Shown here: positions 7,952-17,242 of the stretch, one piece after another
Numbering within the stretch: the stretch's first letter is position 1
How the letters are laid out: every line of letters starts with the position of its first letter
Origin: Phycisphaerae bacterium
GTDB lineage: Bacteria; Planctomycetota; Phycisphaerae; SM23-33
Direction: 5' to 3'
Length of the DNA stretch: 43,919 nucleotides
Assembly (NCBI GenBank): GCA_016929245.1
Contig: JAFGJE010000040.1
Coordinates: 1-43,919, forward strand
Made by a program: the position numbers and the translations under genes
Notes under the pieces: generated by a model
Databases searched by the model: none
What the model saw: the letters and a program-made list of their open reading frames with translations, nothing else
What the model was told of the DNA's origin: nothing

Positions 7952-9352
7952 ATGATTCCCGAAACCCACGAAAAAAAATCCATACTGGTGATCGACGACG
8001 AGGATTCGATCTGCCTTGCCTTCGAGCAGTTTTTCCGCCGGCGCGGATGGGCTGTGCAGACAGCCGCCACTGCCGGCGATGGATTGGGCGCGTACGAATC
8101 CACCCAGCCTGACGTCGTTTTTCTGGATGTGCGCTTGCCGGACCGTAGCGGCTTGGAACTGCTGGAGGATCTCGCGAATCGCAACGCGCAGGTGGTCGTC
8201 ATCACTGCGTACGGTGGATTGGAAACGGTAGTCCAGGCGCTGAAGGGAAAGGCCTACGATTACCTCGCCAAACCACTGGATCTGGACGCGGCACTGTCGT
8301 TAGCCGATCGCGTTCTTGCCGAACAAGCGAATCCCGCTTCGCCTTCCAACGCGCCGACAGTTGAGTGGGGATTGCTCGTTGGCGCTTCGCCGACCATGCA
8401 GGAAACGTACAAGCAGATCGCCCGGGCATCCCGGAGCGATTCGCCGGTGTTGATCCACGGAGCGACCGGCACGGGCAAGGAACTGGCGGCCCTGGCGATT
8501 CATCATTTCAGCGCGCGGAGCAACGGGTCGTTCGTCGCGGTCAATTGCAGCGCCCTGCCGGAGCACCTGATCGAAAGTGAACTGTTTGGCCACGTGCGCG
8601 GCGCATTCACTGGCGCGCACGCCGATCGCGCGGGGAAATTTGAAACCGCCCACGACGGCTGTCTTCTGCTGGATGAAATCGGTGACCTGCCGCTGGCGGT
8701 GCAGGGCAAATTGCTGCGCGTGCTGGACGGCGGGAAGATCGAGCGTGTCGGGTCATCCGCGACGATCCAGACGAACGTTCGAATTATCGCCGCGACGAAT
8801 AAAAACCTCGCCGGCGAAGTCAAGGCGGGGCGATTCCGACAGGATCTGTATTACCGCCTGGCGGTGCTGCGAATCGACATGCCGCCGCTATCCGACCGGA
8901 AAGAGGACATCCCACTGCTGGCGGAACATTTTTTACACCGCTTCAGATCGCCGTCGGACTCGCAATCCCATGTGCTGGGATCCGACGCTCTCGACGCGAT
9001 GATGCGCTACGATTGGCCGGGCAATGTGCGGGAACTGAAAAACGCCGTCGAACATGCAATGACGGTTGCTCCCGATCGGACGATCCAGGCCGGCGACCTG
9101 CCGGAATCGATTCGTCCGAGTCATCCGTTCACTCCCAGCAAGGAGCGTTTGCGGGAAGCGGCGATTCGATACGCCGCCGAGTTGGATGAAACCGAACAAG
9201 GCCGATACCAGAAAACCCTCGAAGAAGTGGAGCACGCTCTGATTCGACACGCCCTGTCGCTGCACGAGTCCAACCAATCCCTCGCCGCCCGATACCTCGG
9301 CTTGCATCGAAACACCCTTCGGAATAAGATCAAGGATATCCGTTCAACATAG
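7952..9352 (+). CDS. Sigma-54-dependent response regulator (NtrC family)
   Basis: A 466-residue protein in three parts. The receiver has its acidic cluster at DDED (15-18), phosphoacceptor Asp59 and Lys107. The AAA+ domain has Walker A GATGTGKE (170-177), the sigma-54-contacting GAFTGA loop (217-222) and Walker B LLLDE (238-242). The C-terminal Fis-type helix-turn-helix ends in SLAARYLGLHRNTLRNKIKDI. It would be phosphorylated by the adjacent kinase and activate RNA polymerase-sigma-54. The only clear sigma-54 promoter I found is the divergent one at 6348-6363. GGCACATAAGG precedes the start. Confidence 0.94.
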   Translation: MIPETHEKKSILVIDDEDSICLAFEQFFRRRGWAVQTAATAGDGLGAYESTQPDVVFLDVRLPDRSGLELLEDLANRNAQVVVITAYGGLETVVQALKGKAYDYLAKPLDLDAALSLADRVLAEQANPASPSNAPTVEWGLLVGASPTMQETYKQIARASRSDSPVLIHGATGTGKELAALAIHHFSARSNGSFVAVNCSALPEHLIESELFGHVRGAFTGAHADRAGKFETAHDGCLLLDEIGDLPLAVQGKLLRVLDGGKIERVGSSATIQTNVRIIAATNKNLAGEVKAGRFRQDLYYRLAVLRIDMPPLSDRKEDIPLLAEHFLHRFRSPSDSQSHVLGSDALDAMMRYDWPGNVRELKNAVEHAMTVAPDRTIQAGDLPESIRPSHPFTPSKERLREAAIRYAAELDETEQGRYQKTLEEVEHALIRHALSLHESNQSLAARYLGLHRNTLRNKIKDIRST

Positions 9353-9602
9353 CCTGCTTCCTGCATTCATTCGACAAAAGAAACATGGCACCGCATTCTG
9401 ATCATTTCCAAAAGGATTGTGTGCAGGGGATATTTGGAACAGTTTATCGAAATTCTAAAATGGATTCCGTAGTCCACAATCTTTTGGTGTAGGACGAAAT
9501 CTGAAAAGTGAGTATATGTGTATGGTAGAAAGATATTTTGTTTTTCAGTTATGGCTTATTGTAACTGGAGGCGATCTGTAGAAATTTGCCTTTATCCCCT
9601 CT
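9353..9602. other. Gene-free gap
   Basis: About 250 bases of lower-GC sequence between the regulator and the phage-like genes, which converge here. I see no convincing terminator, promoter, repeat or RNA gene. The drop in GC relative to the flanks fits an edge of acquired DNA. Confidence 0.4.
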
Positions 9603-10031
9603 CTATTGATATTCAAACCCACCCTCAGCGGCCCATTCTTCGACGGCGAAGATGGCTTTCATTTCGTAGCCGCAGATGGGATCATTGTAGGGAGCCCAAG
9701 GATGGGTGGTTTCGTAGGATTCTTCGCAGGTAACTCCTGACGTTGTTCCGCTGAACAAAGCTATCGATACATGCATTGACGAACAGGCTCTCCTGCATTC
9801 CCAGCCCAATATGTTTTTCCCGATTCTCAGGGTGGCGGTGATGCCTGCTTTGACAATCACATCGCCGTCATTTTGATGATAGAGCCGGACCCATAACGTG
9901 GCGTCGTTGGCCTGAACCCGCCCACCGCTCTGCTGACGCTCTTGGTGCGCGCGTGTGGCGTCCAAGATCGAGTTGAACGTCTGGGCCTTGATCCGCATCG
10001 GCTGGCCGGATTGGACTTTTTCTAAACTCAC
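9603..10031 (-). CDS. Phage-like small protein downstream of tail-like gene, function unknown
   Basis: A 142-residue protein starting with GTG, supported by GGAGAT upstream and by a four-base GTGA overlap with the stop of the preceding gene. The N-terminus (SLEKVQSGQPMRIKAQTFNSILDATRAHQERQ) resembles small proteins found in planctomycete prophage-like clusters, a resemblance from memory that needs a search. The rest is beta-rich with no catalytic motif. It probably belongs to a structural (tail) module with its neighbour. It appears intact but lies in a truncated cluster. Confidence 0.5.
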   Translation of the reverse strand: MSLEKVQSGQPMRIKAQTFNSILDATRAHQERQQSGGRVQANDATLWVRLYHQNDGDVIVKAGITATLRIGKNILGWECRRACSSMHVSIALFSGTTSGVTCEESYETTHPWAPYNDPICGYEMKAIFAVEEWAAEGGFEYQ

Positions 10032-10855
10032 GTCCCGATCTCCAGAATGGAAAAATCACCTTCCTCGTAGACCTTCTCGACGTGGGCAGCCACGGGGCGC
10101 TTGACGATTCGCTTGGCGGAACTATCCGTTTCCGATTCATATTCAACCCAGAGGTATTCCCAGCCCTTTTTCGCAATGCCGGTGATGCTGCCGACGGTGA
10201 TACCGGTTCGGTTTGGACTACCGGCGAAGCGGAAGTTGATCTCCCAATCCTCACCGCTACCGCGTTTTGTTCCCGATGCACCGAGAAACAGACATTCCCC
10301 AGCGGCCATCCCCTTGAAGCTGGCGCTATTGGTTCGACCAGTCAGTGCGAAAAGGGAACCACGATAGCCCAGCGTTACAATCGCATCGGCCAGGTAATGT
10401 GTCTCCGCCCAGGTGTAGACCGGCACGGTGATGTCCACGCCCTCGACGGAATCCTTCGTTACTCCGATTGCGCCCCGGTGGTTGGGTGCCGTTCCGCTGG
10501 CGGCATAGTTGGCGATGGTCGCCAGGCTCTGCGTGATGTGCTGTGTACCACCGCCGGTATCGAAGGAAAACGACGAATCGCCCGTCGCCGGTGGTTCGGA
10601 TTGCTGGGAACTCGGAGAGACGTAATGCACCGTAGCCGTCCAGATGCCCGTCGCCGGATGCACTGTGTCGCCGTGTTCCTCGTCCAGCTCGATCGGCTGG
10701 CGGATCATGTTGTCCAGGATTTCGGGCGCAGCGGCTTCCAACGCCGACAAAGCGGTGTCGTAGTCGTCCGTACCCCGAATGATATATTCGATGTCTATCG
10801 ACTGATTGGCGACGACGTGAATGCCCTTGTATTTATATTCAACGGTAACAGCCAT
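10028..10855 (-). CDS. Putative phage tail-associated structural protein
   Basis: A 275-residue, mostly beta-strand protein (MAVTVEYKYKGIHVVAN...) with no signal peptide and no membrane segment. Position suggests a tail role: seven bases upstream lies the 3' end of a tape-measure-like reading frame, and the stop is coupled to the next small gene. A short diverged copy of its first eleven codons occurs at 18709-18741, so the gene or module has been duplicated or moved. The family is not recognised by name. Confidence 0.5.
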   Translation of the reverse strand: MAVTVEYKYKGIHVVANQSIDIEYIIRGTDDYDTALSALEAAAPEILDNMIRQPIELDEEHGDTVHPATGIWTATVHYVSPSSQQSEPPATGDSSFSFDTGGGTQHITQSLATIANYAASGTAPNHRGAIGVTKDSVEGVDITVPVYTWAETHYLADAIVTLGYRGSLFALTGRTNSASFKGMAAGECLFLGASGTKRGSGEDWEINFRFAGSPNRTGITVGSITGIAKKGWEYLWVEYESETDSSAKRIVKRPVAAHVEKVYEEGDFSILEIGT

Positions 10856-10861
10856 TTTTAA

Positions 10862-10990
10862 CTAACCCCAAGTCTGTCCGGTCTGGTTCTTCGTGTTCTT
10901 CGCGATGTCCTTGGTGTTCTTCTCCGTACCCTCGGTGGCCTTGGCGATGCGATCGGTGGTACTGCTCTGCAAACATGCCTCCAAGGCGAA
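10862..10990 (-). pseudogene. C-terminal remnant of a phage tape-measure-like protein
   Basis: A frame of 42 codons ends ...TTDRIAKATEGTEKNT and KDIAKNTKNQTGQTWG, then stop. The repeating K-N-T/A-K pattern is typical of the C-terminus of phage tail tape-measure proteins. The frame hits a stop at 10991-10993, and the region just beyond is homologous to a glycoside hydrolase on the other strand, so the gene has been cut. It lies immediately upstream of the tail-like gene in the same direction. Confidence 0.5.
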
Positions 10991-11387
10991 CTACATTGAG
11001 AAGATTGCAAAATATCGTCTGGCGGCGCAAAAATTCCTCGTCTACGGCCGACTGGTAAAGCAGGCGACGTTGACTCCGACGCCGAAGTTGATTCGCGTCA
11101 AGTGCACGGAGTCCCGCTCATATACGCTGGAAACACCGGCGGTGCAGGCGTATCTATGGGAAACGCCGGACGGATCGATGGGCCTGTTCTGTGCGAATCT
11201 TATGAACGAATCCCAAAATATTACGGCGAACTTCACCCTTGGTAATGAAACATGGTTATGCTCGAAGATCGATGAGAATGGGAAAGGCGAATCGATCCCG
11301 GAAACGTATTCCGGCAAGGTTTCTCTGCTGTTGGAATTGGGGCCATATGAAATCAGAGTATTTGAGTTTGATCGACAGTCAAAGTAG
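10983..11387 (+). pseudogene. 3' fragment of a DUF6259-like glycoside hydrolase
   Basis: About 135 codons (from ...ANYIEKIAKYRLAAQKFLVYGRL to ...LLLELGPYEIRVFEFDRQSK) match the layout of the C-terminal part of the intact protein at 36023-38254. Both share a YLVFGRM / FLVYGRL segment, a 'WExPxGxxGxxxxN' segment and a hydrophobic last beta-strand. The N-terminal catalytic barrel is missing. The fragment begins abruptly where phage-like DNA ends. Reading frames extend leftwards to about 10893 but that part is the antisense of the phage remnant. Confidence 0.65.
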
Positions 11388-12002
11388 TTTATTGATAAGT
11401 AGGGCTTGCTGAATAAGTCCACCGAGATAATCTTGTCCCGTCCCGGGGGGTATTTTCTGCGGCGGGTTGGCGGAGGTGTATCAGGCAACGGCGGCATGCG
11501 GTTGGGCAGGGATACGGTGGACCAAAATGTCGGGCTGGTTTGAAATCCCCCAAAAATATCGACCGGCATGGAGATCTGATCGTTGGACGGCAACACGGTT
11601 GGTGTCGTCGGTGAATCCAATCAGGCCGATGCGGTTGAGCCGCAATGATGCGCGCATGAAAGATGGTTGGCGAGTGTGAATCGAATATTATCAAACGACC
11701 CAATGAACTTCTGCGGCAGAGCGGTAGTACTGTTTCAAAAGTCCACCCAGCCAGGTCTGGCATTGGATATGTTTGATGTCGATATCGGCATTGTCGGATA
11801 CCTTCCCGTGCCGCCAGTAACGATGATCACTTTGTCCTTCAATGAAAATAATCCACGGTCAGTGTTCATGTGAAATTTACTTTCATCGCTCGGGGATAAT
11901 GACATTCATGCCAGGAACAATTCCATCGTCGTGTATGTGTGGAACGAAGACGGAACGATTGTTGTAACAAAATGTCATAACAGGGCAAGTGAATTACCTG
12001 CG
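11388..12002. other. Gene-free stretch with decayed coding fragments
   Basis: About 600 bases without an intact gene. On the minus strand near 11640-11710 a frame reads ALPQKFIGSFDNIRFT, reminiscent of the end of a concanavalin-like surface protein, followed by a stop and then repeat copy 2 (11523-11580). The remainder up to 12002 shows no promoter, terminator or RNA gene that I can defend. Confidence 0.4.
11523..11580 (-). repeat. Dispersed degenerate repeat, copy 2
   Basis: On the minus strand it aligns with copies 1 and 3 across the shared core (GGGGGATTTCAAACCAGC, then mCCCGACATTTT). Upstream flanking sequence to about 11650 is also recognisably similar to the flank of copy 3 (18600-18670), with peptide-level likeness PTIRSPC / PTIKSSC, so the true repeat unit is longer than the core. 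Confidence 0.6.
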
Positions 12003-14057
12003 TTATTCCTTGGGAATATCCCATCGAAATACTTTCACTTCGTGGGGCGCGAATTCCAGTTGAGTGTTTTCCTCGATCTGGTTTGGAGGCAGGAGTTGTT
12101 TCAGTCGCGATGCAGGAACTGAGGCGGTTTTATCCTGTGGATTGATGAGGGTTAGAATTTTTTGGCCGTTGGCTTCGGCGCTCCAGGATCGCAGAGGTTC
12201 GGGGACAGGTTCGGAACGAGTTCCCGCCGGCAGGAACGGCTGCAAGGAACGAAGTTCGCCGACGACGCGAATGAGGTTTTCCCAGATTTTCGGCGTGTCC
12301 TTCTGAATGTCGTATTTTTTTGTGTCAGGCCAAAAATATAGAATACCTTTCGCTCCGGCAGACAGCGCCAGATGCGTCATGCAACGGAGTTGCTCGTGAC
12401 TCGGACGATCCGGTGGTCCGAGTTTCTTCAGCGCATCCTCGGGATTGTTCCAGTATCGAATATCATGCGCGCCGATCACCACCCAGACCGGCTGACGTTT
12501 CGGCAGGAGCGAACGGGCCTGGTTGACCCAATCGGATACCATCTCCAAAGGTTCCGCAGGTGTGTGATCCAGCGGATAGGGATCGACCCAGAGAATGTCG
12601 CAGGCCTGCCCGTAAATTCCGGACAATTCTGGTCGGCACAGAACTAGCGTCGTGGGATGGCGCGGATCGACGTCCGAAATCGCCTTTCGGAGCTTCCAAA
12701 GCCGATGCATCCCCACCCGCTGCACCGCGGGTTCGTCATACAGATACCACGCCAACAATGCCGGTTCGTTCCTCAATTCCGCGACGAAGTTTTGTAGGAA
12801 CGTCTCGTCATAATCATTAATCTTTTCGCGTGGCAGGCCCATGAACACCTTCAGGCCCGCTTTGTGCGCTGCCTGAAGATACGACCGGGCGACTTCCGCC
12901 CTGGAAGCATCGCCATGCTTTTTCCGGAAATTCTCGTCGGTGCTTTCAAACGTGTAATCATGCACGAGATTGAATCCCGCCCTGGCGAGAAGTTCCGGGT
13001 TTTCCATGCGATACGTTCCGATCGGGAAAAACGGTTTCCCGTCCACGCGTAGATTTCCGTTTTCGTCCGGTTCGACGAGTGAATCGGTTTCGGCGTTCAA
13101 GCGGTCGTTTTCCCGACGAGGGGAAGAATCGTCTTTCGTGACAATCAGGATCGTCGTCGGGGAATCCGAAATCTTCTCGTCGGAAGCATGATCGGGAACC
13201 GTGAATGAAGACCATGGGCTGTCGTGGAAGGTGTCGATTTTCGTGAAACGTTCCCGAACGCGCCAGTACCACATGCCCGCGTCCAAAGGCGAATTGGCGG
13301 TCAGCAGGCCGGCGGTGTCTTTTTTGAAATCCAGGAAATCAAACCCTTTTGTATCGGCCTGGTTCGGCGAGCGGCGGAGTTGGACCGCAACGTCGCAATG
13401 TTCCACGGGGGACGTCCACCGAAACGTAGGTCGGCGGGTACGGACGATCTCGGCATTGGCGGGAGATCGGAGTGTCGGCGCGGCGGTATTGTCGCGCTGT
13501 TCGAGAACCACCCAATCGAACGAAGCCCTGCCGCATCCTTCGATCCCGAGCATAATCTGCACGTAATGCGCCTGGCTGGGGAACAGAGACATCGGCCCGG
13601 CGGTGATTTCCTCCCAATCGCCGGCCGCGTGAAGCCCGTGCGGATAGGCGCCTCCATTGACCCACGTTTGATCTTTGGAATAAAACGCCCCGAACACGAC
13701 CGCGCCGCGGTTGTATCTGCCTTCCGGATGCGCTCGCACGCCCTGGGCGCGGAGCTTGGCGCGGACGCGATATTCCTTGTCCCGCTGAAGAACCTGGCGA
13801 TACACCGCGAACTGGGAGGGCGACGTTTTTCCGGAGAAATTCACCTCCAGACATCCACGTTCCCCGTCCGAGCGAACCTGAAACACCTTCGGATCGAACC
13901 CCCAGCCGCGCCGCGCGAGATGCTTCGATGTATTAAAATCCTCACGATACACGATGTCCCATCCGTCGTTTTTGGAATCGGCGAATATCACCGAACCGCC
14001 GAAGAAGATCATCGTATAGGCGAGAATAGAACCGTGTCGAAATGGTATTCGGGTCAT
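12003..14057 (-). CDS. Secreted multidomain glycoside-hydrolase-like protein
   Basis: A 684-residue protein with an N-terminal signal sequence (about 8-26). Then come a jelly-roll carbohydrate-binding-like domain (about 35-195), a fibronectin/Ig-like domain (about 200-290) and a TIM-barrel-like domain from about 335, containing GKPFFPIGTYR, LLAWYLYDEPA (an acidic pair at a strand end) and DILWVDPYPLD. It ends with a beta-sandwich (KILTLINPQD). This resembles GH2/GH5-like secreted hydrolases of Bacteroidetes and planctomycetes, but the exact family is not certain. The gene is six bases after the pseudopilin gene, in an operon with a PEP-CTERM protein, and divergent from a GntR-type regulator. 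Confidence 0.75.
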   Translation of the reverse strand: MTRIPFRHGSILAYTMIFFGGSVIFADSKNDGWDIVYREDFNTSKHLARRGWGFDPKVFQVRSDGERGCLEVNFSGKTSPSQFAVYRQVLQRDKEYRVRAKLRAQGVRAHPEGRYNRGAVVFGAFYSKDQTWVNGGAYPHGLHAAGDWEEITAGPMSLFPSQAHYVQIMLGIEGCGRASFDWVVLEQRDNTAAPTLRSPANAEIVRTRRPTFRWTSPVEHCDVAVQLRRSPNQADTKGFDFLDFKKDTAGLLTANSPLDAGMWYWRVRERFTKIDTFHDSPWSSFTVPDHASDEKISDSPTTILIVTKDDSSPRRENDRLNAETDSLVEPDENGNLRVDGKPFFPIGTYRMENPELLARAGFNLVHDYTFESTDENFRKKHGDASRAEVARSYLQAAHKAGLKVFMGLPREKINDYDETFLQNFVAELRNEPALLAWYLYDEPAVQRVGMHRLWKLRKAISDVDPRHPTTLVLCRPELSGIYGQACDILWVDPYPLDHTPAEPLEMVSDWVNQARSLLPKRQPVWVVIGAHDIRYWNNPEDALKKLGPPDRPSHEQLRCMTHLALSAGAKGILYFWPDTKKYDIQKDTPKIWENLIRVVGELRSLQPFLPAGTRSEPVPEPLRSWSAEANGQKILTLINPQDKTASVPASRLKQLLPPNQIEENTQLEFAPHEVKVFRWDIPKE

Positions 14058-14063
14058 GTTTTC

Positions 14064-14843
14064 TTATTCGGGGTACAAAAAGGAATAGTTGGGGTAGGTT
14101 CCCCAGAACATCGCGCCGGTGGCGGGATTCTGCCGAAACCGTACCGCTTCGTCGATGAGATCATCCATGGACGCTTTCGTCACGTGCGTGTCCACGAAGG
14201 CTACCTGTAAATTTCCGTCGTTGTGTCGATCCGACGGAAGAAGAATCAATGACACCGACTCCGGGCGAATCGTTTTCGTGCTCCCCCGCCACCAGTCGTG
14301 GTCGGTGGTGACCATCGCGTCGGCGGGGGTGACGATCTCACTGACGTCACGATTTCGGAGCGTGTCGCAGTAGTTGTACCCCCGTGCGGTCCATTCCAGA
14401 TTGGAACCGGGAAGGTATCCATACGGACTTCCGCCGAGTTGAATATTTCCGCCATCGGTGACGTCGGAGGGGCAAAGGTAGATTTCGCATACTCCGTCGA
14501 CGGGGAGCTTGTTTATCTCCCGCGTGTCGTATCCCAAGTGAGGCCGAAGCCGATTGTGCCATTGATCATGGTTGGCTCCTGACTGGTTGACGGGATAGAT
14601 GTCGTTGTTTTCTTCGGCATACAGCGCGTTGGCGATGGCGATCTGCCTCTGGTTCGTTCCGCAAACGGCGAAACGCGCCAATTCCTTCGCCTGATTCAGC
14701 GATGGGAGCAAGATCGACACCAGCAGCGAGATGATCGCTATCACGACTAAAAGTTCTATCAACGTGAAACCATCGGGCTTACATTGCGTCGAGACCTGTG
14801 GGCGAGAACGCGAGAGATTCCAACTTGCGATTTGATATGGCAT
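14064..14843 (-). CDS. Pseudopilin-like protein with N-terminal cleavage/methylation motif
   Basis: A 259-residue protein with [21 protein letters not shown] near residues 20-40 followed by a single helix, then a soluble domain. The C-terminal part contains [17 protein letters not shown], a variant of the H-x9-DG-type ending. The start at 14843 has AGGAAAG about eleven bases upstream; an earlier in-frame start at 14921 is possible. The second of three such genes in the window, again beside a carbohydrate-active protein. Confidence 0.82.
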   Translation of the reverse strand: MPYQIASWNLSRSRPQVSTQCKPDGFTLIELLVVIAIISLLVSILLPSLNQAKELARFAVCGTNQRQIAIANALYAEENNDIYPVNQSGANHDQWHNRLRPHLGYDTREINKLPVDGVCEIYLCPSDVTDGGNIQLGGSPYGYLPGSNLEWTARGYNYCDTLRNRDVSEIVTPADAMVTTDHDWWRGSTKTIRPESVSLILLPSDRHNDGNLQVAFVDTHVTKASMDDLIDEAVRFRQNPATGAMFWGTYPNYSFLYPE

Positions 14844-14971
14844 TGGAAAAATCTTTCCTGCTCGGAAAGCGATTCTCAGATCACCGTTATCCCGGATGGG
14901 AATCCATGCGCCCGTCGGCATGGTTCGGCGTACCCAAACAACGCCGACGGGCGAGGATTCTCCGTATGCCT

Positions 14972-15817
14972 TTATTGTATGCGCCTCCGACGCGGCGCCA
15001 AGAGTCCACCCACTCCCGCCAGCACGGAAAGGGTTGTCGGTTCGGGAATCGGCGCCAACTCGGAATTGGTGAATTTTAAATCCGTCAGAAAGATGGCGCC
15101 CCGGGCGTCGCTCGTGCCGTGTCCCCAGTTAATCTGGTTGGCGGATGTTGTCATGGGATTGGTCGAATGGGCGGCGATCGCTTCTTCATCGTCGTTCAGG
15201 AACAGTCGACCTTCGCCCGTTGACCAATCCACGTGTAAACGGATGTCGTTATAGGTAGTCCCTATCGCCACGGAGACCACGTCATAACTGTCGGTCGAAC
15301 CAAAGAAAATTTTGTCTTGTGCCATTCGCAGCATGATCCGCTGGGACACATATCCCGCGACGGCCTGCTGTGCGTTGGCGGGCCTGGAAATATACAGCAA
15401 AAACTGATAATCGCCGTCGTCAAAGTCGACGTCGCGATATGGGTCATACTCCGCGCTGCCGACCAGGCGCATGGTCATATCCAGGGTCATCAGATCGCTC
15501 CCTGTTCCCTGCGCCCACGCCTCGCTGGACGACCAGCGGGGGTTGGAAAGATTCGCACGGTCCATTCGCAGCGCCTGCACGCTTCCGTCACTCGTCACCG
15601 ATGTGCCGGTGCCGTACTGCACACGTGACCATTGGGGAACGGTGTTTACGCTGTCCGGTGCATATCCTGCGCCGGAGGCATAGGATACCTCCCAACCATT
15701 CTGCGGCTCCTGCCACGCCGCCTGAGACATCGTCGTTCCTGCCGTCAACACACCAAAGAGACAGCCAACCAATACCGTCCACTTGCATCCTCGTTGAGTC
15801 AGATCCCTGGTAATCAT
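14972..15817 (-). CDS. PEP-CTERM surface protein, concanavalin-like
   Basis: A 281-residue protein with an N-terminal signal peptide (about 12-34), a beta-rich body compatible with a LamG/concanavalin-like fold, and the C-terminal sorting signal [18 protein letters not shown] followed by APRRRR. PEP-CTERM proteins are processed and anchored or exported by exosortase systems, usually in exopolysaccharide-forming bacteria; no exosortase gene is in the window. It heads the minus-strand operon with the pseudopilin and the glycoside-hydrolase-like gene, and is divergent from the GntR-type regulator. Confidence 0.82.
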   Translation of the reverse strand: MITRDLTQRGCKWTVLVGCLFGVLTAGTTMSQAAWQEPQNGWEVSYASGAGYAPDSVNTVPQWSRVQYGTGTSVTSDGSVQALRMDRANLSNPRWSSSEAWAQGTGSDLMTLDMTMRLVGSAEYDPYRDVDFDDGDYQFLLYISRPANAQQAVAGYVSQRIMLRMAQDKIFFGSTDSYDVVSVAIGTTYNDIRLHVDWSTGEGRLFLNDDEEAIAAHSTNPMTTSANQINWGHGTSDARGAIFLTDLKFTNSELAPIPEPTTLSVLAGVGGLLAPRRRRIQ

Positions 15818-16077
15818 GTTTGAATTTCTCCTTTTGCTTGCTGTGCAGATTAACCCAAGCCAGCCACCCAGATTCCCTTCCGAGAGGCACTTCCACTGTC
15901 TCCATGGTACATGATTTCATTAATTATGTCAAGTTATATCTATATATCATTTATAATAGTTTAGTAATAATATCGAAGTAAAACGGTTATATTAAGATAT
16001 TTATACGAATTTTATTAAATTCATTTTTCTCTTTCGTGCTGGAGAGGGGAAATTTTCCCGTTTTAAAATTTCATAAT

Positions 16078-16104
16078 TGATATATTTTGATATATATGAT
16101 ATAT
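16078..16104 (+). promoter_or_regulatory. Three tandem TGATATAT repeats upstream of the GntR-type regulator
   Basis: TGATATAT occurs at 16078, 16088 and 16097, spaced 10 and 9 bases, about one helical turn apart, and ends eight bases before the first ATG at 16112. The whole divergent intergenic region (15818-16111) is very AT-rich against a GC-rich background. The placement suggests an operator through which the regulator represses itself and perhaps the divergent operon. No recognisable ribosome binding site precedes the ATG. Confidence 0.45.
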
Positions 16105-16111
16105 TACTTTC

Positions 16112-17218
16112 ATGATGGAAACGACAAACGATATTCGCACGGACAACCAAGGATCGAAGGAAATTCGCCGTTACGCCGAAGCGATCCGTCGCCACATTGG
16201 CAGCAGCGGCCTGCAACCAGGCGATCGCTACCTTAGCGCCTCCGAGGCAAGTTGCATGCTGGGATGCAACATCACCGCCGCCCAGCGGGCGATGACCCAT
16301 TTGGCGAAGATAAAGTGGCTGGAGCGCCGTCCCCGCGCGGGAACCTTCGTCGGAACTGCGGCTTTGCAGGAGAAAATCTCGCATTGCGTCCATTTCTTTC
16401 TGCCCGAATCGATCTGCCGGGAGAAAAACACGCAGAACATGATCTGGCAGCGAATGCTGGGCGTCAAATCCGTAATCCCGAATGTGACGGTGGAATTCGA
16501 TTTCGTTCCCCGTCAGGATTTGGCGTTTGTGCAGCAGGTCGTCGAGCGGATGAATGATTCGCGCGGTTCCGTTGGATTTCTGGTTTTGCTGAGTTCCCAG
16601 GCGATACGCGAATACCTGAACCAGTGCGGAATTCCCGCGGTGATCTTCGGAGATATCGAACCGCACCTTCAGAATCTATGCTGGGCCAGTCTGGATCAAA
16701 AACAGGTCGGCCGATTGCTGGCGGAGTACCTGGTCAAACGAGGTCATCGACGATTTATCACCGTCATGCGGGATACGTGGGGCAAGGGCGATTATCTCCT
16801 CCATGACAGTATCGGCGAAACCCTCGCCGATGCGGGTCTGGCCGCCAACAGCCTCCAGATCCGTAGCATTCCCGTGGACCGCACCGCCATTATCGCTACC
16901 CTTCGGAGCCGGCTGGAGGAACTCGGCGACGAAAAACTTGCCTTGATCTGTCGAACCGAGTTTCAGGCGGACTGTGTGAATGAACTGGCGGAGTCCATGG
17001 GCGTCACGTCTCAGTTGGACGTTGTTGTCTGCAATTCTTCCTCGGATATCGCTTCATGCAAGTACGCGTGTGTTGTTCCCGACCTTCCCTACCAGGAGGA
17101 AGGTATGCTGGCCGGCAGGATGCTGCTGGAGATGATGAACGGCCGGCGTCCGTCCCCGCGGGGATACTCCATTCCCGTGCGACTGGTGGTTCCCGGTGGC
17201 GAAAACGAATCGAAGTGA
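16112..17218 (+). CDS. GntR-type transcriptional regulator with LacI-like sensor domain
   Basis: A 368-residue protein. Residues about 15-80 form a winged helix of GntR type (RYAEAIRRHIGSSGLQPGDRY, then AAQRAMTHLAKIKWLERRPRAGTFV). Residues from about 90 form a periplasmic-binding-protein-like sugar-sensing domain like that of LacI/GalR proteins (GSVGFLVLLSS, IPAVIFGDIEP, YLVKRGHRRFITV, EEGMLAGRMLLEMM). This GntR/LacI hybrid (AraR-like arrangement) usually responds to a free sugar. It is followed after 24 bases by the sialidase-like gene and is divergent from the PEP-CTERM operon. A second ATG at 16115 is equally possible. Confidence 0.85.
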   Translation: MMETTNDIRTDNQGSKEIRRYAEAIRRHIGSSGLQPGDRYLSASEASCMLGCNITAAQRAMTHLAKIKWLERRPRAGTFVGTAALQEKISHCVHFFLPESICREKNTQNMIWQRMLGVKSVIPNVTVEFDFVPRQDLAFVQQVVERMNDSRGSVGFLVLLSSQAIREYLNQCGIPAVIFGDIEPHLQNLCWASLDQKQVGRLLAEYLVKRGHRRFITVMRDTWGKGDYLLHDSIGETLADAGLAANSLQIRSIPVDRTAIIATLRSRLEELGDEKLALICRTEFQADCVNELAESMGVTSQLDVVVCNSSSDIASCKYACVVPDLPYQEEGMLAGRMLLEMMNGRRPSPRGYSIPVRLVVPGGENESK

Positions 17219-17242
17219 AACCATCATTGGCAGGATTTGTTT

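Noticed and set aside
9603-10990. An intact prophage
   Set aside because: Only two intact structural-type genes and one truncated frame remain; no terminase, portal, capsid, lysis or intact integrase gene was found.
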